DNA from: a virus
Virus record (IMG/VR): IMGVR_UViG_3300028595_000030
Location: 1-38,030 of that record
DNA length: 38,030 nt
Reading direction: 5' to 3' (one strand)
The notes under the pieces were generated by a model. The model saw only the letters and a program-made list of their open reading frames with translations, was not told where the DNA came from and searched no databases. Made by a program: the position numbers and the translations under genes. Below are positions 7,042 through 13,363 of this stretch, one piece after another (within the stretch, counting starts at the first letter, position 1; each line of letters opens with the position of its first letter).

Positions 7042-7596
7042 CTAAGACTCTATCAGATCGGTTATTGCGTTTGCAACCTCTAAAGCTCCATCGATTTTAG
7101 AAGGCTCAACTTGTAACTCACTTATTTTCAATTCTCTTTGTTGCGGGTTATAATAGCGGCGGACTTTAACCTCTCGAATCGACCCATCAGGCCGGTGCAT
7201 TTGCCCACTAGTCAACTGCTTACCATTTGGGGAATCTGTTAAGGACTTCCATAGGTTGGCTTCTATTGCCGCTAAACCGCTCGCCATACTTCTACCGTTC
7301 CCGCGTCTATAAATCCACTCAGTTATAGATTTAGTAACGGGTTTGCCCATTAGCTCAATAGTGATTTGGGTAGCTAGATTTGTACGGCTAATCGATGTTT
7401 TTAGGTGTGAAATGCGCTTAATGCAGTCAGCTCCAGATTGAAGCCATTTTTTAATTTGCTCCGTTTGCTTATCTTCAGACTCGAAGACAGGAGCATCTAA
7501 ATCAACATCAGCACAGTAAAGTGCTAATTGCTTTTCAATTTCTGATACTTTTTTAAAAAGAGAATCAACCTCTTTCATTGCTTCTATGATTTTCAT
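7042..7596 (-). CDS. Conserved phage protein, DIP1984/septicolysin-like
   Basis: A 184-residue soluble protein. The first half is a two-helix coiled coil (MKIIEAMKEVDSLFKKVSEIEKQL...), then 'RISHLKTSISRTNLATQITIELMGKPVTKSITEWIYRR', then a Gly/basic loop and a C-terminal domain with 'VRRYYNPQQRELKISEL' and 'EVANAITDLIES'. The I-x-x-T-N element after a helical pair and the E-W-I-x-R-R phrase recall small phage proteins grouped with DIP1984/septicolysin-like families; the biochemical role of that family is not established. The start follows AAAGGGTAAAG. It lies between the endolysin and the tRNA. Confidence 0.55.
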   Translation of the reverse strand: MKIIEAMKEVDSLFKKVSEIEKQLALYCADVDLDAPVFESEDKQTEQIKKWLQSGADCIKRISHLKTSISRTNLATQITIELMGKPVTKSITEWIYRRGNGRSMASGLAAIEANLWKSLTDSPNGKQLTSGQMHRPDGSIREVKVRRYYNPQQRELKISELQVEPSKIDGALEVANAITDLIES

Positions 7597-7607
7597 TTCT
7601 TTACCCT

Positions 7608-7931
7608 TTATAGTTCAAAATGGTTCCCATCTTTGCGCTTAAACCTTCCACCCCATCGACCGCCTAAGCTCTCCCAATACTCACCAAGAGGCTTATAGAC
7701 TTCCGTACTGCGCTGATACTCACCATCTATAAACAAGTTTAAGTCAATCGCTAACCTTTGGCAATGCTTAGAGTTTAGAATACCGATTCCAATGCTTTTG
7801 TAATATCTAGCAGTTTGAGGTGGTCTGTACAGCTCTCCTCCTGTCAACTCGTAGCCTTGCTGATCGGCCCACTGTATAAGCTGGGCCACCATAACTAGAA
7901 ATTTAGTTTGTTTTCTTCTTAAGCTGCACAT
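7608..7931 (-). CDS. M15-family metallopeptidase endolysin
   Basis: 107 residues, the usual size for single-domain phage M15 endolysins. The zinc-site motifs are present: 'NSKHCQRLAIDLN' (His56, Asp63; pattern S-x-H-x6-D) and C-terminal 'GNHFEL' (His104, Glu106), with 'WGGRF' in front. Enzymes of this VanY/L-alanyl-D-glutamate peptidase group cut peptidoglycan stems at lysis. No signal peptide is visible, so it would need a holin; the candidate is the small membrane protein at 19242. The start at 7931 is chosen because the conserved segment begins almost at once (RRKQTKFLVMVAQLIQWA). It overlaps the upstream zinc-ribbon gene by 29 bp. It is odd that it lies in the leftward unit, not beside the late genes. 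Confidence 0.82.
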   Translation of the reverse strand: MCSLRRKQTKFLVMVAQLIQWADQQGYELTGGELYRPPQTARYYKSIGIGILNSKHCQRLAIDLNLFIDGEYQRSTEVYKPLGEYWESLGGRWGGRFKRKDGNHFEL

Positions 7932-8193
7932 CTGGATACGCTAGTTTTTCTGCTTTAAAAAAATAATTGTCGATCTTCTTTTCGTCGGTATATTTAGACC
8001 TTAGAAACTTAGTGCAATTTTCGCCGCTTGGGTCTTCGCTTAAAAAGTTAACACACTTGTCTAACGTTTCCGAGTCAAGTTCAGGCTTAGAAATTAAATC
8101 CATTTTTGTTCCACATTCACACCACTTCGCCACTGTTGTGTTTTTTCCAGTTGTGTAATGTCCGCATTTCGAGCATTTATAAGTTTTACCCAT
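7903..8193 (-). CDS. Small zinc-ribbon protein
   Basis: A 96-residue protein. The N-terminus is a ribbon: 'YKCSKCGHY' (Cys7, Cys10), then 'KWCECGTKM' with the second Cys pair about 15 residues later. The remainder is charged and helical with no known motif. The ribosome site is AGGATAAAG, 8 bp before ATG. Its first 100 bp overlap the end of the 8094-8495 gene in another frame, a long overlap; both frames show family-like features, so I keep both. Confidence 0.55.
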   Translation of the reverse strand: MGKTYKCSKCGHYTTGKNTTVAKWCECGTKMDLISKPELDSETLDKCVNFLSEDPSGENCTKFLRSKYTDEKKIDNYFFKAEKLAYPDVQLKKKTN

Positions 8194-8495
8194 TTTTCTT
8201 TATCCTGTTTTTTTATGTTTTTTATTATTATTTTTTTGTTCAACTTTAAAGTATCACATATGTGATTACTTGAATACGCCTCTTCGCTATCATCAAGTAG
8301 ATAGTCTACAGCTTCTATAGCTTTGTTTAGTTTGCGTCTATCTGCATAACGATTTTTAAGCTTGATATTTGGATTGTATTTCTTGATGTCAAGCAAAACG
8401 CATTCTAGCATGGCAACTAGCAAATTCAATTCTGGTAACTCTTGTAGATTGTTTTTTTCTCCGTATCCAATAGTTAAGCTTTTTCCTCTCTGCAC
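8094..8495 (-). CDS. Hypothetical protein, phage helix-turn-helix-like pattern
   Basis: 133 residues from a GTG at 8495 that overlaps the stop of the preceding gene (TAGTG), with GGAGGGAG as ribosome site. Residues about 55-95 (RKLNKAIEAVDYLLDDSEEAYSSNHICDTLKLN) follow the pattern of a common phage family: Ala-x-x-(W/Y)-(I/L), acidic loop, Ser-x-x-x-I-C-x-x-L-x-L. The gene at 3404-3985 has the same pattern, so these are probable distant paralogues. The C-terminal 33 residues overlap the next gene. A DNA-binding or transcription-factor role is likely but unproven. Confidence 0.6.
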   Translation of the reverse strand: MQRGKSLTIGYGEKNNLQELPELNLLVAMLECVLLDIKKYNPNIKLKNRYADRRKLNKAIEAVDYLLDDSEEAYSSNHICDTLKLNKKIIIKNIKKQDKEKWVKLINARNADITQLEKTQQWRSGVNVEQKWI

Positions 8496-8668
8496 TATTC
8501 TCCCTCCTCAAACACTATAGCAGCCATGTAAGCCTGTTCTTTAGCTTCTTTTAAAAAGTCTTCAGTCATGGGCTCAGTTCGTGTTGTTATTAGTTGTATG
8601 TAAACCTGGAAGGCTTTATCAGTTAATAGCTCTTTCAAGTCTTTTTCTATCTGTTCGAGTAGTCTCAT
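8495..8668 (-). CDS. 57-residue hypothetical protein
   Basis: It reads MRLLEQIEKDLKELLTDKAF..., a nearly all-helical acidic protein ending in VFEEGE. The ATG overlaps the stop of the gene before it (TGATG) after GGGGAG, and its TAG overlaps the GTG of the gene after it, so it fills the space exactly and is clearly part of the coupled series. No family recognised. Confidence 0.7.
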   Translation of the reverse strand: MRLLEQIEKDLKELLTDKAFQVYIQLITTRTEPMTEDFLKEAKEQAYMAAIVFEEGE

Positions 8669-8859
8669 CACTCCCCCTCTAGTTGTTTTAGTAAGTCTAT
8701 GACACGATAGACTATGACCCTTAATGGCTCCTCTTTGCTCGTTACTTCCCCTAGCGCCCGCTTTAAATATTCTCTAGCTACTTCGTCACTTCCGTAAGCC
8801 TTCAGTTTAGCTTCTGCATTTTTCTTCTCCTTATTGTTACTATTAAATCTGGATTCCAC
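8668..8859 (-). CDS. 63-residue charged hypothetical protein
   Basis: It starts MESRFNSNNKEKKNAEAKLKAYG and ends DLLKQLEGE; highly charged and helical. The GTG at 8859 is the only usable start in frame, has no Shine-Dalgarno sequence, and lies in the arm of a 6-bp hairpin (8852-8870), so translation is probably weak or controlled. Its TGA overlaps the ATG of the 57-residue gene downstream. No family recognised. Confidence 0.55.
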   Translation of the reverse strand: MESRFNSNNKEKKNAEAKLKAYGSDEVAREYLKRALGEVTSKEEPLRVIVYRVIDLLKQLEGE

Positions 8860-8870
8860 AGCGAGGAATC
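8852..8870 (-). promoter_or_regulatory. Hairpin over a GTG start codon
   Basis: GATTCC/GGAATC, a 6-bp stem with 7-nt loop, folds over the start of the gene at 8668-8859. Part of it, 8854-8865, is an exact inverted copy of 9093-9104, which belongs to a second start-site hairpin. Confidence 0.5.
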
Positions 8871-8878
8871 AAAAACGT

Positions 8879-9076
8879 TTAGATTTCTTCTGTTATGACT
8901 TCATACAGATCTAGTTCTCTAACTTCTTTCATTGATTTGAGCACAAGAGTTTTACATGGTTTTCGTTTAGTGTTTAAAGCGTAAGGAAAAATAACACACT
9001 CGCCATTGTCCGATCGCTCTACTACCATTGCCTGAATTTTACCTTGTCTAATCAAAAACTTTTGTTTTAACCTCAT
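8879..9076 (-). CDS. 65-residue basic hypothetical protein
   Basis: Reads MRLKQKFLIRQGKIQAMVVERSDNGECVIFPYALNT and then a basic turn and an acidic tail. Predicted small beta protein (alternating hydrophobic strands), perhaps nucleic-acid binding. Its ribosome site (AAGGAAGG) is in the 3' arm of a 9-bp hairpin at 9078-9113. The gene is bracketed by 12-bp inverted repeats (8854-8865 and 9093-9104). Confidence 0.6.
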   Translation of the reverse strand: MRLKQKFLIRQGKIQAMVVERSDNGECVIFPYALNTKRKPCKTLVLKSMKEVRELDLYEVITEEI

Positions 9077-9077
9077 G

Positions 9078-9113
9078 AGAACCTTCCTTTCTCTCGCTGT
9101 GGAAGAAGGTTCT
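9078..9113 (-). promoter_or_regulatory. Hairpin sequestering a ribosome-binding site
   Basis: AGAACCTTC pairs with GAAGGTTCT (perfect 9-bp stem, 18-nt loop). On the minus strand the 3' arm contains the AAGG of the ribosome site and ends one base before the ATG at 9076. It could switch translation of the 65-residue gene. Alternatively it protects or terminates the upstream message, but no T-run follows on the minus strand. Confidence 0.55.
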
Positions 9114-9168
9114 TATTGTTTATTTTTAATAATTATTACTATTGAGATAATTGTGAGTAGTGTCCAAA

Positions 9169-9519
9169 CTATCCTTCGTTATGTTTTTTGCTGTCTTCAC
9201 TTCTGCAAGTATGCCCCGTATATTCAGCATCGGCAGGAAATTCCTTACCGCATTGTGGGCATACTAAGTTATAATACGGTTCAAAGTCTTCAGCTCTTAC
9301 TATCTCGGTTCCGTATGGGTATTTGACTAGGTATCTACCCTCTGGCCAGTTAAGCTCTCGTTCTAATCCGTTATAGTTGCATTTGACATAAGCATTCCTG
9401 CCGTTATTATCATCTATAATAATCAGCTTCTTGCACCAGCCAGGCAAGTTGCTAAGTTTGCCGTCAAACTTATGAGCCTCTAGCGTGTGCCCTCTCTTCT
9501 TGTTTTTATAAGTTGCCAT
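9169..9519 (-). CDS. Phage protein of the 'EAFQ/PEW' small-domain type with C-terminal zinc knuckle
   Basis: A 116-residue protein. The N-terminal 85 residues (LEAHKFDG..LPGWCKKL...YLVKYPYGTEIVRAEDFEPYY) follow the same layout as the two paralogues at 10931 and 11322: an E-A-x-x-F opening, P-x-W, a beta meander, then Gly-x-x-hydrophobic-Val and a closing F-E-x-x-Y. The C-terminus adds 'CPQCGKEF' and a His/Cys pair (HTCRSE), giving a zinc finger (C-x2-C...H-x-C). Function unknown; such proteins are common in phage accessory regions. It overlaps the upstream Lar-like gene by one base. Confidence 0.55.
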   Translation of the reverse strand: MATYKNKKRGHTLEAHKFDGKLSNLPGWCKKLIIIDDNNGRNAYVKCNYNGLERELNWPEGRYLVKYPYGTEIVRAEDFEPYYNLVCPQCGKEFPADAEYTGHTCRSEDSKKHNEG

Positions 9520-9917
9520 TATTCACCTTCCATCACCTCCCCAACTCTCTCAAGCGCTGCGGTTAAGCCTTCTGGCGTGCGAGGGAAAACGTTTTCACTT
9601 TTTGTGCTACAATTTTGAGGAAACTCGATTATAGAAACTCCACCGCAATATTCTATTACTCCTTTAATTCTTTCTTTTGTTATTGAACCGAAAGTCTTTG
9701 AGGCACGAATAAAATACACCTCATCCCCAGGCTTAAGCTCCGGCTTGTCCCACTCGGTGGAATTCCAGTCAAATAAGGTTTCTTTTATAACGGCATGATT
9801 CCGTGTCCTAATAAAACAATTAGCGCATCGTGCAAAACACGCCGTCCCAATTGTGTGAACAAGCTCCACATCCTCACTCCCGCACCTAAAGCACGGCCTT
9901 AGTTTCTCTTCGCTCAT
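9519..9917 (-). CDS. Lar-like zinc protein fused to a small beta domain
   Basis: A 132-residue protein. Residues 7-52 match restriction-alleviation (Lar)-type zinc ribbons: 'RPCFRCGS' (Cys9, Cys12), 'ARCANCF' (Cys31, Cys34), then the conserved Trp-Asn (W50-N51 region). Lar of the Rac prophage is known to modulate type I restriction, but most family members are uncharacterised. Residues 58-120 form a second unit beginning 'LKPGDEVYFI', probably an SH3-like barrel. The gene at 10545 has the same two-part design, so these are paralogues. It overlaps the gene upstream by 4 bp. Confidence 0.6.
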   Translation of the reverse strand: MSEEKLRPCFRCGSEDVELVHTIGTACFARCANCFIRTRNHAVIKETLFDWNSTEWDKPELKPGDEVYFIRASKTFGSITKERIKGVIEYCGGVSIIEFPQNCSTKSENVFPRTPEGLTAALERVGEVMEGE

Positions 9918-10138
9918 GGGTTTAAACTCCTACCTAAAAAACGACATATTAACGTGCTTAGTTTTTCTGCCATCTCATCGTTTAACAATATATCAATCTC
10001 GTCATCTGCATCCCCAATAATAAGACTCATACTGTCCGCATCTTCTGGAGTGTGTATGTCCTGCTGGATTTTTAGATACGTCTTACCTCTTCTAATTTCA
10101 TAATCAACACTTAGTTTCAATTTACGTTCTTCGCTCAT
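9914..10138 (-). CDS. 74-residue acidic hypothetical protein
   Basis: The start at 10138 is chosen because GGAGGAG lies seven bases before it; a longer frame to 10162 lacks a site. It starts MSEERKLKLSVDYEIRRGKTYLKIQ and is strongly acidic in the middle (EDADSMSLIIGDADDEIDILL). A small acidic beta-alpha protein; acidic phage proteins can be DNA mimics, but nothing specific supports that here. Confidence 0.6.
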   Translation of the reverse strand: MSEERKLKLSVDYEIRRGKTYLKIQQDIHTPEDADSMSLIIGDADDEIDILLNDEMAEKLSTLICRFLGRSLNP

Positions 10139-10146
10139 AACTCCTC

Positions 10147-10548
10147 CTATAAATAAGGGCAATCTCTATCGCAGCACTGCACAGGATATTCAAAGTTTTC
10201 ACCTTTGCTTATCAAATAACAAATGCTGGCACACCATAAATGTCTATAGTAGTTGTTCGTTGGCCGATGCTTTAAGTTGTTTTTGTATGATGTAATAGTA
10301 AAAGACGGTGGCCAAAGTCCTTCTCTAAGCTCCATACACTCTTCGTATCCCCAAACCTCTACATAGCCAGTTGGTGTCTTGCACCATAGCGTTATGCCGT
10401 CCTCTTGGCACGTTGGGCCACTTGGCCAAGGGTTTTCTACTACCTCAGCGTGCGCGCTAGTGCTAAGGCAAAGTATAATAATTTCTACTACTGCGAAGAA
10501 CCATACTATAAAGAAGGCTCCCGCTAGTATTGCTGTTAGGGTTTTCAT
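10147..10548 (-). CDS. Secreted cysteine-rich protein
   Basis: A 133-residue protein with an N-terminal hydrophobic segment (residues 5-29) and a signal-peptidase-I-like site after Ala-His-Ala (32-34). The mature part has nine or so Cys residues (TCQEDG, LWCK, EECME, LWCASICYL, VQCCDRDCPYL), suggesting disulfides in the periplasm. No enzymatic motif recognised. It lies between the two Lar-like genes and overlaps one by four bases. Possible roles are superinfection exclusion or an envelope function; both are inference. Confidence 0.6.
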   Translation of the reverse strand: MKTLTAILAGAFFIVWFFAVVEIIILCLSTSAHAEVVENPWPSGPTCQEDGITLWCKTPTGYVEVWGYEECMELREGLWPPSFTITSYKNNLKHRPTNNYYRHLWCASICYLISKGENFEYPVQCCDRDCPYL

Positions 10549-10934
10549 TCTCCTACCTCCTTAAAGTCTTCATCGTATTCGCTAAGCCAAGCGTCTAGTG
10601 CTTCTTGTGGAGTTTTATAACAACGGGAACTTTTATAGTGATCAATGCGGACATCTTCATCAGTTATAAAAATACTTTGGACTTTTCTTTTCAAAATAGC
10701 ATCAGATACAATCACCCATATAGTTTCGCCTATATCAAACTTAGGCTGAAAGGTTTTAGGCTCTTCTGCTCTTGTGTCCCATGCTTGCCATGCTCGTTTC
10801 TTACTTGAATACGTCGCAGAGCTACTTCCACAATCTTCACAGGAAACCAACCAAGAGTCTTCTGTAGTTAAGCTTTTGAGTGCTTCTAGCTCAGGTAGAC
10901 CACCACAGTAAGGGCACTTCTTATGCTCGCTCAT
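10545..10934 (-). CDS. Second Lar-like zinc protein with beta domain
   Basis: A 129-residue protein. Zinc ribbon: 'KKCPYCGG' (Cys7, Cys10), 'VSCEDCGS' (Cys32, Cys35), closing with 'AWQAWDTR' as in Lar-type domains (the Trp-Asn is Trp-Asp here). Residues about 60-115 repeat the design of the paralogue at 9519: 'FDIGETIWVIV', strands, then 'CYKTPQEALDAWL'. Restriction alleviation is a possible role by family, not shown. It overlaps both neighbours by four bases. Confidence 0.6.
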   Translation of the reverse strand: MSEHKKCPYCGGLPELEALKSLTTEDSWLVSCEDCGSSSATYSSKKRAWQAWDTRAEEPKTFQPKFDIGETIWVIVSDAILKRKVQSIFITDEDVRIDHYKSSRCYKTPQEALDAWLSEYDEDFKEVGE

Positions 10935-11224
10935 TTCTTTTCCTCCACTAGCTCGTATGTTTGTTCAAAAGCTTTTGCAGATAAAACTTCAAACTCCTTA
11001 GCCGGACGGTTTATTATATAATCCCCATGATTAGCAAAATATTGGTGAAAGCGATCCTTCTTAAAAGTTGCTACGAAGTATCTCGTCTGATCAGTTATTC
11101 CAGATGAAACTTCAACCTCCCTCTTATCTATAGCTTTCTGGAACCACTCAGGATACTCAGTCTTGCCATCAACTCTAAGCTGAAACGCTTCAATCTCTAC
11201 TGGCTTTTTTCTGTACTTTGGCAT
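10931..11224 (-). CDS. 'KYRKKPVEIEAFQ' family phage protein, copy A
   Basis: A 97-residue protein beginning MPKYRKKPVEIEAFQL, a signature of a very common but uncharacterised small phage protein family: E-A-x-x-(F/W), P-E-W, beta strands, 'GDYIINRP', then 'F-x-x-T-Y-E'. It is a tandem duplicate of the gene at 11322: the first 18 codons are almost identical in DNA and the proteins then diverge strongly. Function unknown. Confidence 0.7.
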   Translation of the reverse strand: MPKYRKKPVEIEAFQLRVDGKTEYPEWFQKAIDKREVEVSSGITDQTRYFVATFKKDRFHQYFANHGDYIINRPAKEFEVLSAKAFEQTYELVEEKK

Positions 11225-11280
11225 TGCGTGTTCTCCCTTTCATAATCTAACAGCATTTGTATAGCTATCTTTTTTGCTTC
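11150..11280. repeat. Duplicated cassette segment, copy A (partner about 11523-11655)
   Basis: About 130 bp repeated in tandem at a distance of 373 bp, covering the 5' ends of both paralogues and the leader upstream of each. Blocks of 25 or more bases are identical around the two start codons; the remainder has scattered differences. Confidence 0.85.
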
Positions 11281-11322
11281 TTGCCAATATAAAAACGTGG
11301 CTCCAGTTGGTATATCCTCCAC
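11197..11322 (-). CDS. 41-residue protein between duplicated genes
   Basis: Starts at a GTG that overlaps the stop of the upstream gene (TAGTG) and reads (M)EDIPTGATFLYWQEAKKIAIQML..., running 28 bp into the next gene in another frame. The helical core 'KKIAIQMxLDYE' is repeated as a fragment before the other paralogue (about 11600-11650) but there it is closed upstream by a stop, so this copy is the only open one. It may be a real small gene whose partner copy has decayed. Confidence 0.45.
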   Translation of the reverse strand: MEDIPTGATFLYWQEAKKIAIQMLLDYERENTQCQSTEKSQ

Positions 11323-11597
11323 TATTCCTCCAATAGCTCGTATGTTTGTTTCATATACACAGGGCACCAAACTTCAATAGAACCATCTGAGAGCTTGACT
11401 ATATAATCCCCTAGTCCCGCTCTCATGTCTTCAATCTCAACTTGAAAACATCCTGTCCCTTCATCTGAGTATCCAGACTGTATTTGAGCCTCGCCGCTTA
11501 TTAGTAGCTTCTGAAACCACTCAGGGAAATCAGTCTTACCATCTGTATTAAGCTGAAACGCTTCAATCTCTACTGGCTTTTTTCTGTATTTTGGCAT
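11322..11597 (-). CDS. 'KYRKKPVEIEAFQ' family phage protein, copy B
   Basis: A 91-residue protein with the same opening as copy A. The middle is different (SGYSDEGTGCFQVEIEDMRAGLGDYIVKLSDGSIEVWCP) and closer to the usual family form, where Gly-Asp-Tyr-Ile-(I/V)-Lys is followed by a Gly and a Pro/Cys before the closing Thr-Tyr-Glu. It probably resembles the ancestral copy more. Function unknown. Confidence 0.7.
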   Translation of the reverse strand: MPKYRKKPVEIEAFQLNTDGKTDFPEWFQKLLISGEAQIQSGYSDEGTGCFQVEIEDMRAGLGDYIVKLSDGSIEVWCPVYMKQTYELLEE

Positions 11598-11655
11598 TGT
11601 GTGTTCTTCTTTTCGTAATCTAACCGCATTTGTATAGCTATCTTTTTTGCTTTAC
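11523..11655. repeat. Duplicated cassette segment, copy B
   Basis: Partner of 11150-11280. Just upstream of the shared part an in-frame TAG cuts off the small frame that is open in copy A, while the sequence outside the repeat is unrelated, so the ends of the duplication are visible. Confidence 0.85.
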
Positions 11656-11667
11656 GCTACGTCCTCC

Positions 11668-12366
11668 TTAAAAATTAAAACACTCTTGCCGCAACCGCTT
11701 TGCAGCTATCTCACAATATTTTTCTTCTAGCTCAATCCCTATTGCTTTTCGCCCTAGTTCTTTTGCAGCTACTAAAGTTGTTCCGCTTCCCATAAAGGGA
11801 TCTAAAATGGTTTGGTTTTCTGTTGTTGAAATACTTATCATCTCATTTAAAACCTGAACTTGTTTCTCCGTTGGATGCCCAAACTGTGACGGTCTAACAG
11901 TTACCATTTTTATTTTATTATAAAATGAAAACTTTTCATTATTATTCCAATAACAATTTTTACCCCTATAAAATAAGATCCATTCGCAGTTTGACAAATA
12001 TCTATTGTTCTTCATCGGTATAGGGTTACGCTTTCCATAAACTAAAAGATCCCAATTTAAATTTAATGAATTGAAATAATCTATAAACGCAGATAAGCAA
12101 TTTTTGCTTGTGAAAATATATCCATGCGGGTTTTTTGTTACTGCAATGATATATTTTAAAAATTCTTTTGGATCAAAATCGCTTAATTCTCTTCCGATTT
12201 TTTTATAAGTTTCTCTTTTACCAACCAAACCACCACCCGCATTAGATTGCTGATATGGTGGATCTGTAAGCACCAGATCTACTGGATCAAGTTGAGGCAA
12301 CACTTCCCTACAATCTGCATTATAGATTGTTATTCCGTTGTGCTCATAGTATAGCTTAATATTCAC
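11668..12366 (-). CDS. DNA methyltransferase (N6-adenine/N4-cytosine class)
   Basis: A 232-residue protein. The catalytic motif 'LVLTDPPYQQ' (Asp35-Pro-Pro-Tyr38) comes first and the AdoMet motif 'DPFMGSGTT' (189-197) last, preceded by 'GHPTEKQ' (163-169); this is the N6_N4_Mtase order (class beta). Asp-Pro-Pro-Tyr usually goes with adenine-N6 methylation. It is short with no obvious target-recognition domain beyond about 80-160, as in solitary phage enzymes. No restriction enzyme lies beside it, so it most likely protects phage DNA or marks it for replication or packaging. The GTG at 12366 follows GGAGGGTG. The extra Asn/Tyr-rich region (about 118-150) may bind DNA. Confidence 0.9.
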   Translation of the reverse strand: MNIKLYYEHNGITIYNADCREVLPQLDPVDLVLTDPPYQQSNAGGGLVGKRETYKKIGRELSDFDPKEFLKYIIAVTKNPHGYIFTSKNCLSAFIDYFNSLNLNWDLLVYGKRNPIPMKNNRYLSNCEWILFYRGKNCYWNNNEKFSFYNKIKMVTVRPSQFGHPTEKQVQVLNEMISISTTENQTILDPFMGSGTTLVAAKELGRKAIGIELEEKYCEIAAKRLRQECFNF

Positions 12367-12367
12367 G

Positions 12368-13033
12368 CTACACCCTCCAGTCTACTGCTTTAGCCCAAAG
12401 TTGTTTGTTAAGCCTTTGCCTAACCTTTTCGCTTACTTCTATCGCATACTGTTTAGCTGCTTTACCCTTCCAGTATTTCTCGCCTGCGTTATAGATGCGA
12501 TAAGCGTTAAATAAGACTTGAGAGAAAGGAGCCGATTTGCTTGTGACTCTCTTTGCCGCATGGACAGCATCCTGGAATATCACTACACTGCAAGCTATAT
12601 TTTTTTTAGCATCGTATAGTTCGCCTACGCTTTTCAACCCGCATTTCTCTACCCATTCCGGCATCACCTGTACCAGACCAACAGCCCCTTTATTGCTTAC
12701 AGCAAATTGGTCGTAGTTAGATTCTTGCTCTATTAGTGCATCGAGAATAATAGAGTTCATTTTCCCCTCAGTTTCTCTTGCTACTATCTTAGCTATTGCT
12801 TCTTTACGCTCATGCTTATCAACTGGCAACACCGGTATAGTAACCTCTCGCTTAGTTGGTATCAGGTCTGCAACGCTTAGCTTCTTAGCTTTCGGCAAAC
12901 TACCATCTACCGGCAAGCTAATAGTCTCGCCTCTAGTGAACTGAAACTCACCATCAACATAAGCCTTGTAGCCGATAGCTCCTATAAGACCGATTACCCC
13001 TAGCGCTATTATTGTGTTTATAATTGCTTTCAT
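12368..13033 (-). CDS. Membrane-anchored lytic transglycosylase (SLT family)
   Basis: A 221-residue protein. One N-terminal membrane helix (about residues 5-22) anchors it, with a linker to about 75. The SLT domain follows: 'LDALIEQESNYDQFAVS' with catalytic Glu104 before Ser105, 'KGAVGLVQVMPEW' (115-127) and later 'NAYRIYNAG' (the AYN-type motif). It cleaves glycan strands from the periplasmic side. In phages such enzymes help lysis or DNA entry; position beside a lipoprotein gene and apart from the M15 endolysin suggests a separate role, perhaps an accessory lysis enzyme. Standing in the early unit is unusual for a virion-associated enzyme. Confidence 0.85.
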   Translation of the reverse strand: MKAIINTIIALGVIGLIGAIGYKAYVDGEFQFTRGETISLPVDGSLPKAKKLSVADLIPTKREVTIPVLPVDKHERKEAIAKIVARETEGKMNSIILDALIEQESNYDQFAVSNKGAVGLVQVMPEWVEKCGLKSVGELYDAKKNIACSVVIFQDAVHAAKRVTSKSAPFSQVLFNAYRIYNAGEKYWKGKAAKQYAIEVSEKVRQRLNKQLWAKAVDWRV

Positions 13034-13052
13034 CTCTCTACCCTCTCAAAGT

Positions 13053-13310
13053 CTATAAACTTTCTATAATCTCGTTTAAGCTCTCACGCTCAAGCCTAGA
13101 ATGCTGGCTCATAGGCTCGCCGTCTTCTATGACGACACGTTCACCTTCAGGCGTATACCAAACTACCTGAGGTTCTTTGATTAAGTATATGGTTTCTTGT
13201 CGCGGCTCTGGGATACTGAGAGCCTTTCTATGCTCTTCGAATTTTTGACGGTCACAACCGCTTAGGGCAGTTGCAATTATAAATAAAGATATGATATGTT
13301 TTTTATACAT
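13053..13310 (-). CDS. Lipoprotein, possible outer spanin-like protein
   Basis: An 85-residue protein with a canonical lipobox, Leu-Ser-Gly-Cys (Cys19), after a 15-residue hydrophobic segment. The mature part is Glu/Pro-rich: 'KALSIPEPRQETIYLIKEPQVVWYTPEG'. Short Pro-containing outer-membrane lipoproteins next to lysis enzymes can be outer spanins (Rz1-like), but no inner spanin is seen beside it, so the assignment is open. It precedes the transglycosylase by 19 bp in the same transcript. Confidence 0.65.
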   Translation of the reverse strand: MYKKHIISLFIIATALSGCDRQKFEEHRKALSIPEPRQETIYLIKEPQVVWYTPEGERVVIEDGEPMSQHSRLERESLNEIIESL

Positions 13311-13363
13311 GGTAATTTTCCTATTTTGCTTTTCCCCGCTATCGTTTTTGTTGTCTGAAAACT

